Of a stretch of DNA of 51,413 nt, positions 33,934-40,885 are shown in pieces (position 1 is the first letter of the stretch; each line of letters starts with the position of its first letter). Origin of the DNA: Anaerolineae bacterium (lineage in GTDB: Bacteria > Chloroflexota > Anaerolineae > Aggregatilineales > Phototrophicaceae); contig JAIOHM010000098.1 in NCBI GenBank assembly GCA_019912965.1, forward strand, positions 1 to 51,413, read 5' to 3'. The notes beneath the pieces are model-generated. The model searched no databases. It was not told the origin of the DNA and saw nothing but the letters and a program-made list of their open reading frames with translations. Both the position numbers and the translations under genes were made by a program.

Positions 33934-34989
33934 ATGGCAACCATAACCGCTAACACAGACACAGGGGCGGAACGCGCTACCCGTCTTCCGCGATACGACA
34001 AAATGGTTATTTGGGGCGGGATTATCTTCAGCCTCGTTTTTACGTTCATCATTTGGGCAGCAGCCCCGCGTTTGGAAGCCTTCCCGAAACTGCCCGATCA
34101 AGGCGCGGCATGGTATTACTGGAAGCTGGCTGAGCCAACGGTGCTTTCCCGTTTAACTTCATGGGGTTTTTATCTGGCGCATCAATTCGCGCTGTGGGGG
34201 TTGATTTGGTACGCCCAAACCCGCGTGAAGAAATACACGACCGGATTGCACACCGTCAATATTCTGGCGTTGGGGATCAATGCGCTGTTTGTTGTTCTAC
34301 ATTTTTTCCAGACGCACATTTGGTATGACGGCATCGCGCAAGATACCTCGATTTTCTCATCGCAAGGCGCGGTGATCGTGATGCTGGTGTGGATTCTGCT
34401 GATGGAAAATAACCGGCGAGGCCTGTTTTTTGGCGAACGGCTGCCCATCGGCAAGCGCATCATCCACATCGCCCGCAAATATCATGGCTATTTCTTCGCG
34501 TGGGCGATCATTTACACCTTCTGGTTTCATCCGATGGAAGCCACCAACGGGCATCTGGTCGGCTTCTTCTATACGTTCCTGCTGCTTTTACAGGGCAGCT
34601 TGTTCCTGACCCGCATTCATGTCAACAAGTGGTGGATGGTAGTGCAGGAAGTCACGGTACTGGCACATGGCACGCTGGTTGCTATTGTGCAGGGCAATAA
34701 TATGTGGCCGATGTTCGCTTTTGGGTTCGCCGGAATTTTCGTCATCACACAGATGCACGGCCTCGGTCTGAAGAATATCGTTAAATGGGGGTTCCTCGGC
34801 ATCTATATTGTCGGCGCGCTGCTGGTTTATACCCAACCGACGTGGGCGGGCAAGTTCTGGCAGTTAGCTGCTATCCCGATGATTGATTATCTGGCGGTGG
34901 TCATCCTTGCCTTGTTGATTGCTGCGGGCATTTGGGTTTATGACCGTGTGTGGGGAAAACGTGGCGACGAACTACCCGTCAACATCTGA
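33934..34989 (+). CDS. Polytopic integral membrane protein of unknown function
   Basis: 351 residues; GAGGAG lies 6 nt before the ATG. After a 25-residue polar N-terminus about nine hydrophobic segments follow, beginning with MVIWGGIIFSLVFTFIIWAA. His, Trp and Tyr residues are frequent in or near membrane segments (LAHQFALWGLIWYAQ, VLHFFQTHIWYDG, YHGYFFAWAIIYTFWFHPME, MHGLGLKNIVKWG). This recalls redox or acyl-transfer membrane enzymes, but no known catalytic motif was recognised. Single-gene unit, divergent from the LON-domain gene and followed by a hairpin at 35005-35033. Confidence 0.8.
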   Translation: MATITANTDTGAERATRLPRYDKMVIWGGIIFSLVFTFIIWAAAPRLEAFPKLPDQGAAWYYWKLAEPTVLSRLTSWGFYLAHQFALWGLIWYAQTRVKKYTTGLHTVNILALGINALFVVLHFFQTHIWYDGIAQDTSIFSSQGAVIVMLVWILLMENNRRGLFFGERLPIGKRIIHIARKYHGYFFAWAIIYTFWFHPMEATNGHLVGFFYTFLLLLQGSLFLTRIHVNKWWMVVQEVTVLAHGTLVAIVQGNNMWPMFAFGFAGIFVITQMHGLGLKNIVKWGFLGIYIVGALLVYTQPTWAGKFWQLAAIPMIDYLAVVILALLIAAGIWVYDRVWGKRGDELPVNI

Positions 34990-35004
34990 TCGGTTTTTGC
35001 AGAT

Positions 35005-35033
35005 AGGGATGGGGTGAATATCGCTCCATCCCT
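35005..35033 (+). terminator. Hairpin downstream of the membrane-protein gene
   Basis: AGGGATGG (35005-35012) pairs with CCATCCCT (35026-35033) over a 13-nt loop, 16 nt after the stop codon. The following sequence TAAGTATTTCG is only partly T-rich, so this is a moderate terminator candidate. Confidence 0.5.
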
Positions 35034-35148
35034 TAAGTATTTCGTGCTTGTGAACTGAATCGAAAACTACAGATGTATATTTGTTCAAAATGGCCTATAA
35101 TGGTTCATGAAGGTTCAAATTTATTAACTTTCAGAAAGCCATTTGACC

Positions 35149-36480
35149 ATGCAAAAACAACTCCCCGGTGGCCTGATTCTCCGCAGCCTGAGCGAAGGTT
35201 ACGCCACCGACCGCCAGCGCCTGCCCCAATTTTATGCTGATGTGAATGCTGGAAATCTTCCAGAAGAGGGGAAAAATCGCACCATCGTTTGGACGAATGA
35301 TCTCATCAGTGGTCACCCGACTGTGACTCTGGATGATATTTTCGTAGTGGTTGACCCGGCGCAGGATGATTACATTGCTTCCGCTACCCTGTTGATTCCC
35401 CAAACATGGCGCTACGAAGAAATTCCGCTGGCGGTAGGTCGTCCTGAACTGGTAGGAACGCGCCCGGAGTATCGTGCACGAGGACTGTCGCGGGCGCTGA
35501 TGGAAGTCGTGCATGAACGCAGCGCCGCATTAGGCCATCAATTGCAAGCGATTACAGGTATCGAACATTTTTATCGGAAGTTTGGCTACACGATGGCTGT
35601 TGATCTGGGCGAACCTCATGCCAGTCTGCCAATGCACGTTGTCGCTGACCCTGCCCCGGATTACAAACCTGCCTACACCCTGCGTCCAGCGACCGCCGAT
35701 GATATTCCTGATATTGCCAGATGGCACACCTACATGGCGCGTGAACGTCTGCTGACCGAGGCGCGTTCTATGAACGAGTGGCATTACGAGGTCATGGGCC
35801 GCAACCCCGATTCAACCTTTCGGATGGCCTATCTGATTATTGTGAATGTCGAAGGCCAGGGTGTTGGGTATCTGGAACTGTTTGACCATCTGCCGTCAAT
35901 GTTGAAGGAGATTATCGAATGCACGGCCTATGTCGTGGGCGATGAGGCTTCTTATCTGGAAACCTTTGAGGATGTGCTGCGCGGGATTAAGCAGTGGGCG
36001 GTGGCAAGGTTTGGCACCTGTCCAGCGCTGCTGGAATTTGGCTCCGGCATTCACGATTCTTTGGATCGCCTGATTGACCGGACGAGGGGCGGCCTCATTC
36101 ATCGCCGTGAATACCTGTGGTATCTGCGTGTACCCGAAATCATCCCGTTCTTGTGGCACATTCAACCAGTGCTGGAACGCCGTTTACAGGGCAGCGGCGC
36201 ACACCGCTACACGGGCGAACTCAAGATCGGTTTCTATGACCTAACGGGTATCAGCCTGAAGTTTGAGCGCGGTCGTTTGATGGACATCGCCTCGGTCACA
36301 GGAAAGGATGGCTATGATATTTCTTTCCCGTGGCACATGTTGTGGAATGTGGTTTTCGGGCAGCACACCTATGATGAAATGCACACGATTTTGCCGGAGG
36401 TCGCGGCGGGCAGCAAAGGCGCAGTGCTGATGGATGCCCTGTTCCCCAAGAAAAAATCATGGATTAAAGGCATGATGTAA
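35149..36480 (+). CDS. GNAT-family N-acetyltransferase (Eis-like two-domain form)
   Basis: 443 residues from the ATG at 35149; a TTG two codons earlier is also in frame. The N-terminal GNAT domain holds FVVVDPAQDDYIASATLLIP, the acetyl-CoA loop VGTRPEYRARGLSRALMEVV (about residues 103-122) and ITGIEHFYRKFGY. A second GNAT-like half follows (YTLRPATADDIPDIARWH onwards), then a C-terminal helical/SCP2-like part ending LFPKKKSWIKGMM. The layout matches larger GNAT proteins such as the Eis group, which acetylate small amines or protein lysines. The R-x-x-G-L-S motif supports CoA binding; substrate unknown. Monocistronic. Confidence 0.88.
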   Translation: MQKQLPGGLILRSLSEGYATDRQRLPQFYADVNAGNLPEEGKNRTIVWTNDLISGHPTVTLDDIFVVVDPAQDDYIASATLLIPQTWRYEEIPLAVGRPELVGTRPEYRARGLSRALMEVVHERSAALGHQLQAITGIEHFYRKFGYTMAVDLGEPHASLPMHVVADPAPDYKPAYTLRPATADDIPDIARWHTYMARERLLTEARSMNEWHYEVMGRNPDSTFRMAYLIIVNVEGQGVGYLELFDHLPSMLKEIIECTAYVVGDEASYLETFEDVLRGIKQWAVARFGTCPALLEFGSGIHDSLDRLIDRTRGGLIHRREYLWYLRVPEIIPFLWHIQPVLERRLQGSGAHRYTGELKIGFYDLTGISLKFERGRLMDIASVTGKDGYDISFPWHMLWNVVFGQHTYDEMHTILPEVAAGSKGAVLMDALFPKKKSWIKGMM

Positions 36481-36514
36481 TCAGGTTCCATTCCGACGGC
36501 TGGCTGTGATGGGT

Positions 36515-37054
36515 TTAATACGATTGAGAAGGTTTAGATTGGTCGTCATCTTCGGCCTTCTCAAATTGATACACCACCGCATCATATAACTTCTGTGGAC
36601 GCGCGATCACCGCCAGCCAGAACGACTCATTCGCTAGAAACGACTCTGCTGGGTCTTTAATGCCGAACTGGAACGCATAACCTTCAAACTCCTTATACAG
36701 CCGTTTGTCCCGCAGCTTGCACCATGTCCACAAGAATCGTTCTGGACAGTCAAACCCTTCCCGTTTTAGGGCATCCGCATCAATGTTTCGTACATCTGTA
36801 TCGTGCCACTTGTCCAAAATACGAATGTGCCCCACGCTTGTCTTGCCACGTCCCGGTTGTACTGCATATAGTTGCCCGACGCGGTATATCGTCTCATTGT
36901 TAATCCACAGCCGCCGCGTCTCCGTTTTGGGTTTACCCGTGTACGGCGACACGCCCATAACCCATTGCCATGTTTCCTGAAAAATCACTGGTTCATACCT
37001 CTCTTGTTCCTCAACCCGCGCCATAATGATGACGGTGGTTGCTACATTTAACAT
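36515..37054 (-). CDS. ASCH/PUA-like domain protein
   Basis: 179 residues from 37054 (MLNVATTVIIMARV); the ATG at 37024 would give 169. A longer reading frame would run into the divergent gene at 37133 and is unlikely. The ASCH-type motif is PYTGKPKTETRRLW followed by YRVGQLYAVQPGRGKTSVGHIRI, then RNIDADALKREGFDCPERFL and an F..FW...IARP-like end. ASCH domains are PUA-like and bind RNA or modified nucleosides; some are amidohydrolases for N4-acetylcytidine. The conserved K-T-E-T-R-R block supports the fold, but activity is not known. It is convergent with the Eis-like gene, 34 nt away. Confidence 0.72.
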   Translation of the reverse strand: MLNVATTVIIMARVEEQERYEPVIFQETWQWVMGVSPYTGKPKTETRRLWINNETIYRVGQLYAVQPGRGKTSVGHIRILDKWHDTDVRNIDADALKREGFDCPERFLWTWCKLRDKRLYKEFEGYAFQFGIKDPAESFLANESFWLAVIARPQKLYDAVVYQFEKAEDDDQSKPSQSY

Positions 37055-37132
37055 AACCTTAAACCCTGTTGAGCAACCTGCTATTCCTCCCATACGTACT
37101 TGTTTGATAGAGAGTATCGCATGGGAGGAACC

Positions 37133-37660
37133 ATGAAAGACTACAAAGAACTCGATCTTCAGCAGTTGGAATGGATACAAAAAGGCGGCTTCAGCCAGAA
37201 TTATGAACTGCGGGATGAAGATGGCGAAGTTGTCGCCCAACTCAACCGCCCGCACTGGTACAGTCGTTACGCTGAAGTGGATGCACCCGGCCACCGTTGG
37301 GGTTTTGAGCCGAAAGGGTTTTTCCGCCGCAAGATCATCGTGAAGTCGCTCGGCACGGATGAAGAAATCGCGGTCTTTAATTATGGCCTGTCCAACGGCA
37401 CGCTGAACTTTGCTGATGGGCGGGTTTATCACTGGCGGCAGAGTAATTTCTGGGGTACGAAGTGGGCATGGACAACCGATGATGGTGAACCGATTGTCGG
37501 CTTCGAGAGCAAAGGGCTGCTGCGTTATCGCGGCGAGATGAGCCTTTCTCCCGCTTCAGACGAGATTTCCCACATTACGCTGTTGGTTTTCCTCGGCTGG
37601 TATTTGGTGACACTGCACTACGAAGACTCGGCTGCCAGCACGGTAGTTGTGACGGGCTAA
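37133..37660 (+). CDS. Conserved hypothetical, beta-rich (possibly tubby-C/LURP-like) protein
   Basis: 175 residues from the ATG at 37133, which follows GGGAGGAACC; two earlier in-frame ATGs lack a ribosome site. The sequence is beta-rich with many Trp and Tyr residues: LEWIQKGGFSQNYELRDEDG, HRWGFEPKGFFRRKIIVKS, GEPIVGFESKGLLRYRGEMS and a hydrophobic C-terminal strand LLVFLGWYLVTLHYED. The alternation of short strands ending in a hydrophobic helix or strand recalls tubby-C/LURP-one scaffolds, but this is a guess from pattern. Its end overlaps the NIPSNAP gene on the other strand by 4 nt. Confidence 0.7.
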   Translation: MKDYKELDLQQLEWIQKGGFSQNYELRDEDGEVVAQLNRPHWYSRYAEVDAPGHRWGFEPKGFFRRKIIVKSLGTDEEIAVFNYGLSNGTLNFADGRVYHWRQSNFWGTKWAWTTDDGEPIVGFESKGLLRYRGEMSLSPASDEISHITLLVFLGWYLVTLHYEDSAASTVVVTG

Positions 37661-37992
37661 ATTTTCTGCCGTAAGCCTTGCAGTGTAGCCTCATCGACTT
37701 CAATAACGATTGAGGTATCACTGTCGATGAGGGAAATGATGGCTTCGCGCGGGCCTTCCCGCCATTCTGTGCTGCTGTAGAAGGCGTCTTGGCTCTGCTG
37801 ACGATCTTCGAGGCTGGCATACGACCGGATCAAAAAGTATGAGTCCTCGTCATGTGGCGATGGGCCATAAGCCACCACATCCACATTCCAACGCTTCAGC
37901 ATCGGCAGCGATTGTTCGTTCACTAACGCATGAAACCGGGTGCGCGTCCCCGGTTTCAGATTGTACGAACGGATTTCGAGGATTCGATTCAT
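37657..37992 (-). CDS. NIPSNAP-family protein
   Basis: 111 residues, the usual size of single-domain members. ILEIRSYNLKPGTRTRFHAL begins the ferredoxin-like alpha+beta fold of the family, followed by LPMLKRWNVDVVAYGPS, DSYFLIRSYASLEDRQQSQD, FYSSTEWREGPREAIISLID. Such dimeric alpha-beta-barrel proteins have no single established function in bacteria. It lies downstream of the sigma/anti-sigma operon but is separated from it by a perfect 11-bp hairpin (38010-38038), so it is probably its own unit. Confidence 0.85.
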   Translation of the reverse strand: MNRILEIRSYNLKPGTRTRFHALVNEQSLPMLKRWNVDVVAYGPSPHDEDSYFLIRSYASLEDRQQSQDAFYSSTEWREGPREAIISLIDSDTSIVIEVDEATLQGLRQKI

Positions 37993-38009
37993 GGGGTATG
38001 TCTCCGTAA

Positions 38010-38038
38010 TGGGTTCGTCACTGATTATGACGAACCCA
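38010..38038 (-). terminator. 11-bp perfect hairpin after the sigma/anti-sigma operon
   Basis: TGGGTTCGTCA (38010-38020) pairs perfectly with TGACGAACCCA (38028-38038) over a 7-nt loop. It lies 29 nt past the anti-sigma stop and 17 nt before the NIPSNAP start, both on the minus strand. No T-tract; likely terminator or processing stem. Confidence 0.5.
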
Positions 38039-38067
38039 CAATCAAATGCCCATGTCCAATGTTCGCT

Positions 38068-39363
38068 TTACTGTGCTGTTCCCGCCTGCCATGTTCCCAT
38101 CATTACGCTGATGAGTCCTAAGTCCATCGCCCAACGTTCGGCAACAATTTCCCCCTCTTGAATGGTATAGGTAATCGTTCCCGTCCAGTTGACGACCTCC
38201 CCGGTTGCGGGCATCGTATGATCTTGACAGTCTGAACACAATTCGTTCTCGAATGTGCCCTGTGCGCTGTAGCCGACGATCACTCGGTCGCCATCTGCCA
38301 TGATGGTGTCTACTGTTAGGTGCATATCGGGGAAAGCGCGTTTGAATGGCTGGATGGTAAAAATCCACCAATGGCTGTCCTCTTCATTCGTTCCGTCCGG
38401 CCACAGCATCCACGCTTGGAAACGGGTTGCATACAGCGATTGCACCGTTTCCAGCGAGACATCCGGGCTGTTCCAGATTTTGTCAATCACCCGCTGGGCA
38501 ATCAGCTTGTTTTCCCGTTCCTGCGCCAGCGTAGCTATATCCGTGCCATTGTCAACGTAATAGCCGAACATTGCCCATACCAATTCGCTGTGGTTGATGT
38601 TCATCCACGTCTCGGCAATCTTTCCATCGACAAAACGAATGATGATAGTGGCTGGCATGGTGAAGATTCTCTTTGGCGATTCAATCGTCGTTCCCCCGGT
38701 CAGCAGCGTGGATGCCGTGAACGTCAGCCGCGCCCAAACCGAGTCGCTACTGGTGATGGTTTCGTCAATAACACCCTGCAAATCCTTGACCTGCGAACGG
38801 AGGTTTTCAATATGGGCAGTTATGGCTTCAATACCCACCGGGACATCGGTGCGGCTGGTATCCAGCAAGCGGTGATCGGGCGTGAGGATTTCGTTCAATA
38901 CTGCTGCATCGCCGCCGCTCCATACATCAATGTACTGCTGAAGAATCGCTACTTTTTCGTCTTCCGCAGCTTGGGGAACGATGGGCAAAGCAGTGTTCAA
39001 GCGCGGCTGGTAGCTCATCAAACTGATGGTCAGAAACGTCAGCGTAATCGCGGCAGCCAGCGTGAGCATAGGCGCGAGACGGCGCTTGGGCGGTTGCAAA
39101 ACAATCGGTGTATACATCTTAAAATCCTTCTCCTGATGATGATTGGAATTGGCTTGTATGGTGGGTGGCAGTCGCAAAGGCGGTAAAACTACGGCGGTAT
39201 GTTGGACACGCGTTTGGGCAGCAGCGGCAATATCCATCCAGTCGTCCAGCGCAGAGCGGCAGGCAGCACAATCCAGCAGATGGCTTTCGAGTTGGCCTTT
39301 TTCGATGGTGTTCAATGTGCCATTCACATAAAACGGCAGCAGATTTTCCCATTCTGGATGCAT
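38068..39363 (-). CDS. Transmembrane zinc-finger anti-sigma factor with two SnoaL-like domains
   Basis: 431 residues. The N-terminal zf-HC2 anti-sigma domain has H28-x3-C32-x2-C35 (ESHLLDCAACRSALDDW). A cytoplasmic linker and one membrane helix (about 97-116, MLTLAAAITLTFLTISLM) follow. Outside the membrane lie two SnoaL/NTF2-like domains: about 131-275 (EKVAILQQYIDVWSGGDAAV, IIIRFVDGKIAETWMNIN) and about 285-431 (AQRVIDKIWNSPDVSLETVQ, MHLTVDTIMADGDRVIVGYS, EGEIVAERWAMDLGLISVM). The start shares a base with the sigma-factor stop (TAATG). SnoaL folds bind small polyketide-like or lipid ligands, so an extracytoplasmic ligand sensor controlling the sigma factor is inferred. Confidence 0.85.
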   Translation of the reverse strand: MHPEWENLLPFYVNGTLNTIEKGQLESHLLDCAACRSALDDWMDIAAAAQTRVQHTAVVLPPLRLPPTIQANSNHHQEKDFKMYTPIVLQPPKRRLAPMLTLAAAITLTFLTISLMSYQPRLNTALPIVPQAAEDEKVAILQQYIDVWSGGDAAVLNEILTPDHRLLDTSRTDVPVGIEAITAHIENLRSQVKDLQGVIDETITSSDSVWARLTFTASTLLTGGTTIESPKRIFTMPATIIIRFVDGKIAETWMNINHSELVWAMFGYYVDNGTDIATLAQERENKLIAQRVIDKIWNSPDVSLETVQSLYATRFQAWMLWPDGTNEEDSHWWIFTIQPFKRAFPDMHLTVDTIMADGDRVIVGYSAQGTFENELCSDCQDHTMPATGEVVNWTGTITYTIQEGEIVAERWAMDLGLISVMMGTWQAGTAQ

Positions 39364-39893
39364 TAGCCCATCTCCTTCTCGTCCAGAACCAACCGCAAAG
39401 TATTTCGCGCCCGATACAGATGGCTCTTGAGTGTATTCAGCGGGACGCCCAAACGGTCAGCCGCTTCTTGCCCGGAAAGTCCTTGATAAAACACCAACTC
39501 AATTGCTTGCTGCTGAATCGACGGAAGCTGACCGAGTGCATCCTGAATCCATTCTCTCCGCGCGAATTGATCGAATACGGGCACGACTGCGAATTCATCA
39601 TCTATTGCTTCGCCTGTCGGAGGCTGCCCACGCCGCGCTTTGCTGAGCTGACGCTGAGTGATGGCAAACAGCCATGTGCGGACGGCGCTTTCGCCCCGGA
39701 ACTGCCCCGCCCCTTTCCAGACTGCCAGCATCACATCTTGCAGGACTTCTTCAGCATGAGGACGGTCGCCCAGTTGGGCAGTGAGGAAGTTCAGCAGTTG
39801 CAGACCGTACTGTTGGTAAAGCTGCTCCAATGCGCTGGGGCTGCCCCCGGCGATTTGCCGGATGAGCGCCAGATCAGGATCAGAATTTTCCAT
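39363..39893 (-). CDS. ECF-type RNA polymerase sigma factor
   Basis: 176 residues from the ATG at 39893, chosen because AAAGGGGG lies 5 nt upstream; the longer frame from 39974 runs through the likely promoter. Sigma region 2 is LEQLYQQYGLQLLNFLTAQL, HAEEVLQDVMLAVWKGAGQF and RTWLFAITQRQLSKARR; region 4 is LGQLPSIQQQAIELVFYQGL and SGQEAADRLGVPLNTLKSHL. The next gene is a zinc-finger anti-sigma factor in a TAATG overlap, the usual ECF operon form. Two TGTCACA direct repeats lie just upstream and may be part of an autoregulated promoter. Confidence 0.93.
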   Translation of the reverse strand: MENSDPDLALIRQIAGGSPSALEQLYQQYGLQLLNFLTAQLGDRPHAEEVLQDVMLAVWKGAGQFRGESAVRTWLFAITQRQLSKARRGQPPTGEAIDDEFAVVPVFDQFARREWIQDALGQLPSIQQQAIELVFYQGLSGQEAADRLGVPLNTLKSHLYRARNTLRLVLDEKEMG

Positions 39894-39955
39894 CGCGGCC
39901 CCCTTTGCTGTTCTTATCCTTATTTGTACCCACCTCGCCCCCAAAAGTTGCAGGC

Positions 39956-39975
39956 TGTCACACATCTGTGTCACA
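39956..39975. promoter_or_regulatory. Paired TGTCACA repeats upstream of the ECF sigma gene
   Basis: TGTCACA occurs at 39956-39962 and 39969-39975, one and a quarter helical turns apart, in the gap between the sigma gene and the divergent methyltransferase. Read on the minus strand they are TGTGACA. Some ECF groups use TGTCACA-like -35 elements, so recognition by this sigma factor in either direction is conceivable. Pattern direct, role inferred. Confidence 0.35.
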
Positions 39976-40052
39976 AAGCCAGCCCCATCCTTTGATTCAT
40001 GCTAAACTTTGTATAGTCTTTTACCTTTTATATTTCAACATTTACCTGACTT

Positions 40053-40883
40053 ATGACCGATTATTTAGATCGCAGTGCTGATTTTCAGCAGCAGGACGCC
40101 TCCATCTTCGATGAGATGTCTTATTGGGCGTCGAAGTTCGCCGCGCTCATTTTCGATAATCTTGAACTTCGCCCCAACCAGAATATCCTTGACCTCGGCT
40201 GTGGGACGGGCTGCCCCCTGTTTGAATTAGCCCACATGCACGGCCCATCCTGCCAATTCACGGGCGCAGATTTGTGGACGTCGGGTTTGGAGCGCGCCCA
40301 AACCAAACTGGCGATTTACGAACTCCCCAATGTCAAACTCGTGCAGTTGAAAGGCAATACCCTGCCCTTCTTCGATGCCGAATTTGATTTGATCGTTTCC
40401 AACTTAACGCTGAACAACTTTGAGGATGCCGCCGCCACGCTCAAGGAATGCGCCCGCGTCGCCAAACCTGATGGGCGTATCGCCCTGACCACCAACCTCA
40501 AAGGCCATATGATCGAATTTTACGCGGTGTATGGTGGTGTCCTCAGCGATTTCGGCAAGCCGGATTATTTGATAAGGATGGCAGCCAACGAGGCGCATCG
40601 CGGTACACGCGAGTCGCATATTCAAACGGTGACCGATGCCGGATTCCAGATCACCAGGATTATCGAAGATCAATTCACCCTGCGTTTTCTGGATGGCAGC
40701 GCCCTCCTGCGACATTCCTTGATTCGTTTCGGATTCTTGAACGGCTGGCGGCGGGTGCTTGACCCCGCCGACGAACGGACGATTTTTTCCACATTGGAAG
40801 CCCGCCTGAACGCCCTCGCGCAGCAGGAAGGTGACCTCCGCATGACCATTCCAATGCTCTATATTGAAGCGGTGAAGGGGTAA
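40053..40883 (+). CDS. Class I SAM-dependent methyltransferase
   Basis: 276 residues. The SAM-binding motif I is NILDLGCGTGCPLFELAHMH, motif II region GADLWTSGLERAQTKL, post-I strand LVQLKGNTLPFFDAEFDLIV with SNLTLNNFEDAAATL as motif IV, and ARVAKPDGRIALTTNLKG as motif V. This is the Methyltransf_11 type used for small molecules, quinones or lipids. The stop is 2 nt before the start of the GH94-like gene, so both are in one operon, but no shared pathway is obvious. A divergent ECF sigma gene lies upstream. Confidence 0.9.
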   Translation: MTDYLDRSADFQQQDASIFDEMSYWASKFAALIFDNLELRPNQNILDLGCGTGCPLFELAHMHGPSCQFTGADLWTSGLERAQTKLAIYELPNVKLVQLKGNTLPFFDAEFDLIVSNLTLNNFEDAAATLKECARVAKPDGRIALTTNLKGHMIEFYAVYGGVLSDFGKPDYLIRMAANEAHRGTRESHIQTVTDAGFQITRIIEDQFTLRFLDGSALLRHSLIRFGFLNGWRRVLDPADERTIFSTLEARLNALAQQEGDLRMTIPMLYIEAVKG

Positions 40884-40885
40884 AT

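Noticed and set aside
36515..37432. Full 305-residue frame for the ASCH gene
   Set aside because: The first 126 residues overlap the opposite gene at 37133, which has a strong ribosome site; the ASCH motif starts only after 37054.
38320..39995. Long + strand frames of 288 and 276 residues opposite the sigma/anti-sigma genes
   Set aside because: They mirror well-supported genes on the other strand and have no recognisable domain.
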